Positions 17,952-24,741 of a stretch of DNA of 64,000 nt are shown piece after piece. A program made the translations under genes and the position numbers. The DNA lies in contig DAOSNS010000025.1 of the NCBI GenBank assembly GCA_035373625.1, forward strand, positions 7,451 to 71,450. The letters run 5' to 3'. This DNA comes from DSWT01 sp035373625 (GTDB lineage: Bacteria > Chloroflexota > Anaerolineae > B4-G1 > SLSP01). Each line of letters begins with the position of its first letter. Positions within the stretch are counted from its first letter, which is position 1. The notes below the pieces were generated by a model, which saw nothing but the letters and a program-made list of their open reading frames with translations, searched no databases and was not told where the DNA came from.

Positions 17952-18776
17952 CTAACGTTCCGTCTGGCATACGGGGCAAAAATACGTGCTGCGCTGTCCC
18001 TGGACGATGCGCTCTACTGTATAGCCGCAGCGGGGACAACGCTCGCCGGCGCGGTCGTAGACGTGGAGATGCGCCTGGTGTTGCCCCAGACCACCGTCCG
18101 GATAGACATATTGGCGATCCGCCAGGCTCGTCCCGCCGTCTGCCACGGCCTCGTGCAGTACGGTAACAATCGCCGCATGCAATCGCTGCGCTTCCGCAGG
18201 TGTGAGGCTTTCGGCGGCGCGCTGTGGATGGATGCCTGCCTGCCATAGGGCCTCGCTTACGTAAATGTTGCCCAGCCCGGCGATGAAACGCTGATCCAGC
18301 AGCAGCCGCTTGATCTCCCCGCGCCGTCGCGCCAGTTGTGCCGTCAACCACTCCGCCGTGAAGTCCGCCGAGAGCGGCTCCGGTCCGAGCGTACCTGTGA
18401 CCTCGCAGGGATCGTCCACCAGATAGAAACGCCCAAATTTACGCGGGTCTACATAGACCACCCACGTCCCATCGGCTAAGTGCAGGCGCAGCCGTGCGTG
18501 ACGGTCGTCGCCGGGGCCATCGGTGGAGACCACGAACTTACCGCTCATCCGCAAGTGCACCAGCAACGTTTGGCCTGTGGAAAGCGTCGTCTGGATGTAC
18601 TTGCCGCGTCGTCCCACCTCCAGCACACCCGCACCGACCAGCTTCGTGCGGAAGGCGTCGGGTGTGGGACGGGCTATCGTCCGTTCCCAGAGCACCTCGA
18701 CGTGTACGATGGTCTGCCCGGTCAGGACCGACGCAAGTTTTCGGGCAATGGTTTCAACTTCGGGAAGTTCGGGCAT
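17952..18776 (-). CDS. mutM: Formamidopyrimidine-DNA glycosylase (Fpg)
   Basis: A 274-residue base-excision repair enzyme that removes 8-oxoguanine and formamidopyrimidines and nicks the abasic site. It starts PELPEVE, giving the catalytic Pro and Glu after Met removal, has the conserved GRRGKY Lys loop near 56, the helix-two-turn-helix, and a C-terminal zinc finger with CPRC and CPVC pairs. ATG 18776 was chosen because Pro must follow Met. The longer frame adds 28 unrelated residues. The stop codon lies at the edge of an inserted inverted-repeat element. Confidence 0.93.
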   Translation of the reverse strand: MPELPEVETIARKLASVLTGQTIVHVEVLWERTIARPTPDAFRTKLVGAGVLEVGRRGKYIQTTLSTGQTLLVHLRMSGKFVVSTDGPGDDRHARLRLHLADGTWVVYVDPRKFGRFYLVDDPCEVTGTLGPEPLSADFTAEWLTAQLARRRGEIKRLLLDQRFIAGLGNIYVSEALWQAGIHPQRAAESLTPAEAQRLHAAIVTVLHEAVADGGTSLADRQYVYPDGGLGQHQAHLHVYDRAGERCPRCGYTVERIVQGQRSTYFCPVCQTER

Positions 18777-18846
18777 TGTAAGGCTAAAGATTTTTCGTGA
18801 TTCACCGCAGGAATAGTCCTTTGTGGTTTTTTCACGGGAATCATTA

Positions 18847-18907
18847 ACGCAAAGGCGCAAAGACGCTGAGGAATATGCTTAACCTTCGCGTCTCTGCGTC
18901 TTTGCGT
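18847..18907. repeat. Intergenic long hairpin, possible terminator
   Basis: Two 20-bp arms (18847-18866 and 18888-18907) pair at 18 of 20 positions and are built from ACGCAAAG/GACGC motifs. It sits between the ferritin-like gene end (18928) and the mutM start, where it could end the encapsulin operon transcript. Similar GCAGAG/GCGGAG-rich hairpins occur near 38575-38640 and 42660-42715. Confidence 0.6.
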
Positions 18908-18927
18908 TGAAAATGTCGGCGATAGGA

Positions 18928-19407
18928 TTATCGCGGATAGCCGTAGCGCGACTCGTAACGTCCCATCAGCACGTTGAAATGCGTTTGCTCTGCGCTTGCC
19001 AGTTGACGGAAGAGCTGCTGCGCTTCCGGGTCTGTGGCGATCTGAGCACTGTTGTAATACAGCTTGAACGATTTGTCCTCAATGCCCAGAGCAAAGAGCA
19101 AGGCGTCGGCCTCGGTGGGATGAGGGGGCAGCTCGGTCAGGACTTGTTTTTCGGGCGGAAAAACCACCGAAGTGGCTTCAATGACCTTTACGGTCGCCAT
19201 CTCCGGGATTGCCGCCCAGCCCTTGCCGGCTTCGAGGGCCTCGTACTGGCGTTCGATGTAGTTGTAATGCGTCACTTCATCGGCTGCCAGTTGCTTGAAC
19301 ATCGCCGCCGCTTCGGGATCGGTCATGGCCGCGGCAAGGGTCTCGTAGAACATTTGCCCATCGGTTTCCAGTTTCATAGCCTGGACCAGGACATCCTTTA
19401 GTTCCAT
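18928..19407 (-). CDS. Rubrerythrin-type ferritin-like protein
   Basis: A 159-residue four-helix-bundle protein with the di-iron pattern of ferritin-like proteins: Glu in KLETDGQMFY, DEVTHYNYI, Glu in LGIEDKSFKLYY, and SAEQTHFNVLM. There is no rubredoxin-type Cys domain. It lacks a cargo-type C-terminal extension (ends RYESRYGYPR). It begins 8 nt after the encapsulin stop, with an AGGGGG ribosome site, so it is translated with the shell. It may oxidise iron or act as a peroxidase beside the capsule; without a targeting peptide it may stay outside. Confidence 0.78.
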   Translation of the reverse strand: MELKDVLVQAMKLETDGQMFYETLAAAMTDPEAAAMFKQLAADEVTHYNYIERQYEALEAGKGWAAIPEMATVKVIEATSVVFPPEKQVLTELPPHPTEADALLFALGIEDKSFKLYYNSAQIATDPEAQQLFRQLASAEQTHFNVLMGRYESRYGYPR

Positions 19408-19415
19408 AATGCCCC

Positions 19416-20219
19416 CTATTCCAGCGTGCAGATGGCGCCGGGTTGCTTGATGCGCAACGCCAACGTTTCCATAATGGCGAAGCGGTGCTCAAGGTTGACG
19501 GTCTCGATGAATCCCGTGGCGATGTCCAGCCCCACTGCCAGGTCCACATACTGCGGTTGCGCGGCAATGACCAGGACTTTGTTCTGCGGGATCGCGGGGG
19601 TGGCGAAGACGCCGCCCGTGGCCTGTTTTTCCAGCAGTTCGATTTCAAGGATGCCGCGTCGCCCGTAGACGCGCTGGAGTTTGGTGTACAGCATGGGGTG
19701 CATAGCGACATAATACGGCGGATAGAAGCCCGCCGAAACCAGGGTTGCCGTCGCCGTGGAGATGTCGGCCAATGCCTGGCCTTCTTCGTTCCAGTTGCCC
19801 AGCGGGAGCGTCTGCCGGCCGGTGGCGTTGAGCAGTCCTTCGCTGCCCTCTGCGGCGTCCCCCTCGAAGATCAATTTGTCTTCCGCCAGGGCAATCTGTG
19901 TTGCGGTCGCCGCGACGGGCGCGGTATCGAACGGTTGGCCGGCGCTCGTCAAGTCCAGGTCTTTGGCGGTGATGATGAAATCCTTCATCAGCGTGCTCAA
20001 CGTCAATTGCCGGGTGACTTTCGCGCGCACCGGTTCGCCTTCTTTGCTGCTGTAGGTGTAAAGCGGCACGGTATAGGCACCGTACCCCAACGGCCCGTAC
20101 AAATCGAGAATCCGCCGTCCAACCACAATGCGGTTGATGACTTCGCTGACGGTCGCGTCAATCAATTGCCATTGTTCCGGGGTAAGCGGAGCACCATTGC
20201 GCATGAGAATGTTCTCCAT
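19416..20219 (-). CDS. Family 1 encapsulin shell protein (HK97 fold)
   Basis: A 267-residue protein matching the encapsulin/linocin M18 family in length and in both ends. The N-terminus is NGAPLTPEQWQLIDATV, and the C-terminus has the shell strands (VGLDIATGFIE, ETLALRIKQPGA). Encapsulins self-assemble into virus-like protein cages that take up cargo through a short C-terminal peptide. The gene lies between a double ferritin-like gene (13 nt upstream), which carries such a peptide, and a second ferritin-like gene (8 nt downstream), so an iron-handling cage is expected. Start 20219 has AGGAG seven bases upstream. No prophage genes are nearby. Confidence 0.85.
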   Translation of the reverse strand: MENILMRNGAPLTPEQWQLIDATVSEVINRIVVGRRILDLYGPLGYGAYTVPLYTYSSKEGEPVRAKVTRQLTLSTLMKDFIITAKDLDLTSAGQPFDTAPVAATATQIALAEDKLIFEGDAAEGSEGLLNATGRQTLPLGNWNEEGQALADISTATATLVSAGFYPPYYVAMHPMLYTKLQRVYGRRGILEIELLEKQATGGVFATPAIPQNKVLVIAAQPQYVDLAVGLDIATGFIETVNLEHRFAIMETLALRIKQPGAICTLE

Positions 20220-20232
20220 AATAAAACTCCTT

Positions 20233-21177
20233 TCACTTTTTATGTTTCAATGTTCCCACTGTCCATACTTTGGTTGTAGGCGCGGCGGCAGGCGAGACGA
20301 CCGGCTTCAGACGTTTGAGCAGCCGCCCGAAAAGGGCCTCGTGATATAGCTCCTGTCCGCGCGCATCTTCGATGACGCCCTTTGCACCGGGATCCGTCAT
20401 CTGGGCGATGAACTGCCCGTACATCGCCGCCGTTTCATTTTCGAGTTGCACATCGGCCTCCAGCATGGCCTGTGGATCGGCGGGCAGGGTCAGCGGGTGA
20501 TGGGTGAGGGGCAGTTCCGCGCCGCTGCCTGCCAGTTCCTCGCCGAACCAGCCCATGTGCTGCATTTCGTTGATGGCCTGCGTCATCAACTGGCTGGAAA
20601 TTTCTTCGTCCTTATCCATCGTCAAGAACGAGTGAACGAGGTATTGGAGAATGGCCGCGTACTCGTGATTCACGCCCCAGTTGAGTGCCTCTTGATCTCC
20701 TGATGGAAGGCCGGGGGCCGGCGCTGCGGCGGCCTCAGGTGTGGGCGCCTGCTGCATGGCGAGCGCGGTCTTATCCACGAAGTGCGTGAAGTCCCCATGA
20801 TGGCGGCGCTCGTCGGCGAGGATGTGCTCGATGTCGGCGCGCAGGTCGGGATCCGTGATGCGCGTGAGGTAGCCTTCGTACATAGCGATGGCGCGTTCTT
20901 CGGCGGCAACATCGCGCTGCATCCACTCGGGAGGCGTCACCCCGCTCACATCGGTAAAGCCGCGTTGCGTGGTCGGTTGGTCTCCCAGGCGCACGATCCA
21001 CCGCGAGAGGATCCAGAAATGCCGCATTTCCTCGCGAGCGATGGCCTCAATTTCACAGGCCAGTTCACCTTCGCCCATCATATAGGCATGCCGCAGGTAT
21101 TGGATCAAGGCTGCATGTTCATCTTCCGCCGCTGCTTTGAGCATCTGGATCAAATCCGTGTTTGTCGTTTGTGGCAT
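20233..21177 (-). CDS. Two-bundle ferritin-like protein with encapsulin cargo peptide
   Basis: A 314-residue protein made of two complete ferritin-like four-helix bundles. Bundle 1 (about 5-138) has EDEHAALIQY, EEMRHF, AEERAIAMYE and DERRHHGDF. Bundle 2 (about 163-290) has NHEYAAILQY, NEMQHMG, LENETAAMYG and GQELYHEAL. Each supplies Glu and His ligands for a di-iron site. A Pro/Ala linker joins them. The tail KVWTVGTLKHKK matches the T-V-G-S-L-[RK] form of encapsulin targeting peptides. Known encapsulin ferritins carry a single half-bundle or bundle, so the fusion is unusual. Second ATG (21177) chosen for spacing to AGGAGG. First gene of the tight shell operon. Confidence 0.85.
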   Translation of the reverse strand: MPQTTNTDLIQMLKAAAEDEHAALIQYLRHAYMMGEGELACEIEAIAREEMRHFWILSRWIVRLGDQPTTQRGFTDVSGVTPPEWMQRDVAAEERAIAMYEGYLTRITDPDLRADIEHILADERRHHGDFTHFVDKTALAMQQAPTPEAAAAPAPGLPSGDQEALNWGVNHEYAAILQYLVHSFLTMDKDEEISSQLMTQAINEMQHMGWFGEELAGSGAELPLTHHPLTLPADPQAMLEADVQLENETAAMYGQFIAQMTDPGAKGVIEDARGQELYHEALFGRLLKRLKPVVSPAAAPTTKVWTVGTLKHKK

Positions 21178-21189
21178 CATAACCTCCTG

Positions 21190-21318
21190 GATAGCGGTCA
21201 GCTTTCAGCAGCAGAGGGCATAAGCTGTGCGCTTTGCCAAACAAGGAGAGGGTGGCATCCCTTTTGCTGATTGCTGACCGCTAATAGCTGAACGTGATGG
21301 CTGACGGCTAAAAGCTGA
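21190..21318. repeat. Degenerate heptamer repeats (NNGCTGA)
   Basis: The spacer between the superoxide reductase and the double ferritin gene contains about nine heptamers of the form NNGCTGA (for example TTGCTGA, TAGCTGA, TGGCTGA), one a base short. A few reverse-oriented copies lie at its left end. The related motif CAGCTAT recurs at 62828-62866. Confidence 0.6.
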
Positions 21319-21711
21319 TTACTCAACCTTGAGTTCGTGGCTGCTTTCCCACAGGCCGTGAATGTTACAGAGCGAAGTGGCGATGAGCGTGCCCGGCCCC
21401 TTGACCGTGACCGAACATTCCGCCACGGGATGGGTCCACACGGGGCCGCTGTCGGCGCCTTGCACCGAGGCGCCATGCGCCGAGAAGTCGAAGTGTCCAA
21501 GCTGATAGATGAACTTGTCGTCATCGGGTTTGAAGTATAGCTCGATCCAATTGATGTGGTGCGCCGTAGTATTGGGGTGGGGGATTTCTTTGCCGATGCT
21601 GAGTCTCACGACAAACGGTTCCCCCGCTTTGACGACATCGGGCGCTTCAATCACAGGCGCGTGCTTCTCTTTCTTCCAATCTGCTGTTTGAATGTTGTCA
21701 CCGAATTTCAT
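21319..21711 (-). CDS. Class II superoxide reductase (neelaredoxin-type)
   Basis: A 130-residue enzyme that reduces superoxide to hydrogen peroxide without releasing oxygen. The family ligands are visible: E15-K16-H17 (EKHAP), His 45 and His 51/52 (HPNTTAHH), Cys 115 and His 118 (CNIHG), forming the Fe(His4Cys) site with the EK motif. It has no N-terminal desulforedoxin domain, so it is the one-iron form. ATG 21711 was chosen over a 20-residue longer frame for its fit to the family and an AGGAGG site. It lies upstream of the encapsulin genes on the same strand, 141 bp away. The peroxide it makes would be a substrate for ferritin-like iron oxidation. Confidence 0.88.
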   Translation of the reverse strand: MKFGDNIQTADWKKEKHAPVIEAPDVVKAGEPFVVRLSIGKEIPHPNTTAHHINWIELYFKPDDDKFIYQLGHFDFSAHGASVQGADSGPVWTHPVAECSVTVKGPGTLIATSLCNIHGLWESSHELKVE

Positions 21712-21782
21712 AGTTGGCCTCCTTAATGTGGTAAATGACAAACAGTAAATGTATTGGGTATGAAATGACATCCAAGACTTCT

Positions 21783-21811
21783 ATGGTTCTTAGACACTTG
21801 GGATGTGTCAA
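21783..21811 (-). promoter_or_regulatory. Promoter with overlapping dyad upstream of superoxide reductase
   Basis: The minus strand has a perfect TTGACA (21806-21811) and a weak AACCAT (21783-21788) at 17-bp spacing. A dyad GACAC-N7-GTGTC (21793-21809) lies in the spacer and overlaps the -35, a position suited to a repressor or redox/iron sensor. The regulator is unknown. Confidence 0.38.
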
Positions 21812-21864
21812 TCGGTCTGACTATAGTTTATACCGACAATCCAGGAATGTAAAGTGCGCCGGCG

Positions 21865-22108
21865 CAGGGCTTTATCATTCTTGTTACTGTGACTTCATTT
21901 ATCTTCGAGCGGATTGCCAGATTCGCATCCTTCATCTAGCTTCGAGCGGATCGCCAGATTCACATCCTTCATCTAGCTTCGAGCGGATCGCCAGATTCGC
22001 ATCCTTCATCTAGCTTCGAGCGGATCGCCAGATCCGCGTCGCCCATCACTGTATCGGCTAGAAACGGGGAATTGACGTTCCCCTTGGAGCAAGCATGATA
22101 AGGCCCTG
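21865..22108. mobile_element. MITE-like element, family I, copy 1 (expanded)
   Basis: A 244-bp element with terminal inverted repeats CAGGGCTTTATCAT / ATGATAAGGCCCTG. It is colinear with the 133-bp copy at 42448-42580 but carries four tandem 37-bp units (TTCGAGCGGATCGCC... to CATCTAGC) instead of one. The length difference of 111 bp is exactly three units. It also has a second palindrome (AACGGGGAA...TTCCCC). Flanks both contain CGCCGGCG, possibly the target duplication with two extra bases on the right. No ORF. It fills most of the 535-bp space between superoxide reductase and the DUF3267 gene. Confidence 0.75.
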
Positions 22109-22124
22109 CACGCCGGCGACGGGT

Positions 22125-22230
22125 GCATTTTATGACGAGGGCGGCTTTTACTACAGAGAACACAGAGTTACCAGAGATTGCTCTGCGCTCTCGGCGAGCG
22201 CCGCGGTTAAATCAGAGGTTTATCTGGCTT
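22125..22230. repeat. Element III fragment
   Basis: A stretch with CTTTTACNNC...GAACACAGAGTTA, GCGCTCT and GCGGTTAAATCAG that parallels 15108-15190 in order and spacing. It abuts the family I element. It appears to be a partial copy. Confidence 0.4.
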
Positions 22231-22246
22231 TTTCTCCCGTCTCATC

Positions 22247-22849
22247 TTACGCCTTCACCACCGGCATGAACATCCGCAACCCGTCCTTCTCATCCACCAC
22301 ATAAGCTACGCGGGGATACCCCAACGCCACACGCACCAGCCACATGTCGCCGATGGCGCTGCCGACATTGAGGGCTGCACAAAAGACAACGATCAACAGG
22401 AGCCAATCCGGGATTGGGAGCATGAGCAACCCCATCCCCACCAGGCTCAATCCCACCAACGGCGCGAGCGCGATGACAATGTAGGCATTGCGCCGGAAAG
22501 CGTAGCCAGCTGCGGTCGCGTAGAACATCATCTCTTGCCACATCACGCCGTACTTCGGCTGTGCGCCGTAAGCACGCAGCGCCAGACCGTGCGTCAGCTC
22601 GTGCAGCACGATGGTCACGGCGACAGCGAAGAGGGCTGCCACCATCTGCCAGATGTTTAGCTCCAGGGATACGGTTTCCAGATGCCAGATGCGTGCCCAG
22701 GCAAAGAACGTCACCAGTGCCAGCCCCATCAACGCCAGCCCGACCACGTTCAACACCACGAGCAGCGTTTTGTGGTGCGAGAGCTTCCAGTACAAGACTT
22801 CTTCGTAGTTTTCAGGAAGATGAATGGGCGATACCAGTTTCGTCGTCAT
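22247..22849 (-). CDS. DUF3267 family putative membrane zinc protease
   Basis: A 200-residue protein with four hydrophobic helices. The HELTHG sequence near residue 87 is an HExxH zinc motif placed at the edge of a membrane segment, as in DUF3267 and other small site-2-protease-like proteins. A second polar segment with DMWL near 167 could supply a third ligand. Substrate unknown. It stands alone with repeats on both sides. Confidence 0.72.
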   Translation of the reverse strand: MTTKLVSPIHLPENYEEVLYWKLSHHKTLLVVLNVVGLALMGLALVTFFAWARIWHLETVSLELNIWQMVAALFAVAVTIVLHELTHGLALRAYGAQPKYGVMWQEMMFYATAAGYAFRRNAYIVIALAPLVGLSLVGMGLLMLPIPDWLLLIVVFCAALNVGSAIGDMWLVRVALGYPRVAYVVDEKDGLRMFMPVVKA

Positions 22850-22876
22850 AAGTTGGTTCCTGTGAAAATAGTTATG

Positions 22877-22937
22877 TGGTTGTTAGTCTTGTAGTCGTTA
22901 GTCTTGTAGTCGTTAGTCGTGGAGTCGTTAGTCTTGT
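22877..22937. repeat. 15-bp tandem repeats (GTTAGTCTTGTAGTC)
   Basis: Four adjoining copies of a 15-bp unit, slightly diverged, between the DUF3267 gene and the carbonic anhydrase. The unit is roughly two heptamers plus one base and resembles the TAGTCNT repeats near 27505 and 55010. Confidence 0.8.
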
Positions 22938-23034
22938 AATCAGGTCACGATTCAGGTATTGAGCTTGCCGCCCACGGATCAGGAAACGAATAACCGAATT
23001 CAGAGGTGGTATCTTCGCAGACGTCCTCGAAAAG

Positions 23035-23655
23035 TCACGCACCGAACGGCGCCTCCTCCACAAAGCAGCCCTTTTCGGCCTCATACGCCCGCACGCGCTG
23101 GCTGGCGAGATCGTATACCCAGCCATGCAGGCGCAACGTCCCCGCGCGCTCGGCTTCCGCGATGAAGGGATAGCTGCGCAGGTGTTCCAGTTGCAGCAGC
23201 ACGTTCGCTTCGATCAATGCGTCCAACCGCGCGGCTTCTCCCACCTCTGGCGGGACATGCGCTTGCGCGTCCCGTGCATACTGCAACCAGCGTCGCAGTC
23301 CAGGCTCCAACGCCTCGACGTGCGCCAGCGCCTGCATCCCGCCACAACAACTGTGCCCGCACAACACAATGTCCGCGACTTTGAGGTGCAGCACGGCATA
23401 TTCCAGCACAGCAGCGACCGCCGTCTCACCTTGTTGCATCGCCGTGTATGGTGGCACAATGTTGGCAATGTTGCGTGTGGTAAAGACCGTCCCCGGATGC
23501 GCGTCCAGGATGTGCGAAGGCAAGATGCGTGAATCCGAGCAACCAATGTAGAGCAGTGAAGGGTGCTGCCCTTGCGCAAGTTCGGCCATCAAAGCAGCTT
23601 CAGTTTGAAAGCACGCCTCGCGCACGCAGCGCGTTTGTACGACCAGGGTGTCCAT
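23035..23655 (-). CDS. Beta-class carbonic anhydrase
   Basis: A 206-residue zinc enzyme that interconverts CO2 and bicarbonate. The zinc ligands are in GCSDSRI (Cys, with the Asp-Arg dyad) and CGHSCCGG (His and Cys), about 60 residues apart. The TRNIAN segment of the active-site cleft is present. Length fits the prokaryotic beta class. It stands alone. In a formate-metabolising cell it could supply bicarbonate, but no operon supports that. Confidence 0.92.
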   Translation of the reverse strand: MDTLVVQTRCVREACFQTEAALMAELAQGQHPSLLYIGCSDSRILPSHILDAHPGTVFTTRNIANIVPPYTAMQQGETAVAAVLEYAVLHLKVADIVLCGHSCCGGMQALAHVEALEPGLRRWLQYARDAQAHVPPEVGEAARLDALIEANVLLQLEHLRSYPFIAEAERAGTLRLHGWVYDLASQRVRAYEAEKGCFVEEAPFGA

Positions 23656-23769
23656 CCAAGTAACCTCCTCGAAAACAGTTTTACTTCAACGCTTAAGGCG
23701 GATCACAATCCGCCTCCTCGCAGCACCGGATTACGATCTGGCGAATCACTCACCTTGCAGACAAGTCAC

Positions 23770-23813
23770 AAAAAAGGTGTCATCGTGCGTGGTTTGCCGC
23801 CCACGATGACACC
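23770..23813 (-). terminator. Rho-independent terminator, minus strand
   Basis: A perfect 12-bp stem GGTGTCATCGTG (23776-23787) / CACGATGACACC (23802-23813). On the minus strand it is followed by six T. It would end the transcript of the DUF3160 and calcium-loop genes. The 410-bp space 23656-24065 otherwise holds a palindrome AGGCGGAT-CACA-ATCCGCCT near 23695 and no gene. Confidence 0.75.
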
Positions 23814-24065
23814 GCTATTATGCTCCTATTTGCAAAGAAAACAAACGCGCCCGGCACTCCTGACTTAGTTCCCGCTGTTGGGGGGAGATGCCAGAAACGC
23901 TCGGTCCGGTCTCCGACTACACCCGCGGTAACACAGTATGATGAAAATAATCCGGTGATTGCCTGCGCCGCACACGTACACACTGACTTCAGTCGGGAAA
24001 ACCGCCGAATGTAGATTGCCGAACTAATTTGTTGAATTTTATAAGACCCACCCCAGTAACCTGGA

Positions 24066-24737
24066 TCATTTCTCCACAGTCACCACAATAACGTCGTCTT
24101 CCGTCAGGCTGAGGTTCCGATAGCGCCCCGGATCGCTGCGCCAGCGCAGGTTGAAGCCCCAGCCGTGCCAGTCCCACACAGAGAGCGTGCGTGCTGTGGC
24201 ATCTGGCCCATCGCCGGACCGCGCCGATTCCAGTACGATCAGCTCCTCCACACCGTCACCATCTACGTCCGCCAGCGCAATCTCGTGGATGCCGTGGGTG
24301 ACGGCGGAACCGCCCCAGATCACCTTGACCGTCCCGCCGCGATGGCCGATGATGAAAGGATGGCTGGTCAGCGTGCCTGTGTCGTCGGGCTTCCACAGCG
24401 CTGCCAGGATTTCGTAGCGCCCGTCATCGTTGGGATCGCCCAGGGCCACGTCCACCACGCGCCACGCGGGATCGCTGCGCCAGATTTCGACATCCCCTTG
24501 CAAGACGCGCAGGCTCTCGCCCTCGCGCAGGATCGTCTCCGGGACGCCGTCGCCGGTCAGGTCAATGGCGCCGGTGGTAAAGGCCGCACCCACGCTGGCG
24601 GCAGGTGGCTCGACGGGCCAACACGCCTGCCGGTCACAGGTGAAGCCCACCTGCTGCGCCGGGCGCGGCAGGCGGACCAGGAGCGTCACCCCCAACGCCG
24701 CCAGCGATAACAGCACAATGACAAGCAACCGCCGCAT
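24066..24737 (-). CDS. Secreted/membrane-anchored protein with calcium-loop motif
   Basis: A 223-residue protein with an N-terminal hydrophobic anchor (MRRLLVIVLLSLAALGVTLL) and beta-rich repeats. LTGDGVPE, LGDPNDDGRYE and LADVDGDGVEE are FG-GAP/VCBS-type D-x-D-x-D-G loops. Probably extracytoplasmic and calcium-binding. It follows the DUF3160 gene by 4 nt and ends before a strong minus-strand terminator, so the two form an operon and may act together at the cell surface. Confidence 0.65.
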   Translation of the reverse strand: MRRLLVIVLLSLAALGVTLLVRLPRPAQQVGFTCDRQACWPVEPPAASVGAAFTTGAIDLTGDGVPETILREGESLRVLQGDVEIWRSDPAWRVVDVALGDPNDDGRYEILAALWKPDDTGTLTSHPFIIGHRGGTVKVIWGGSAVTHGIHEIALADVDGDGVEELIVLESARSGDGPDATARTLSVWDWHGWGFNLRWRSDPGRYRNLSLTEDDVIVVTVEK

Positions 24738-24741
24738 ACGC

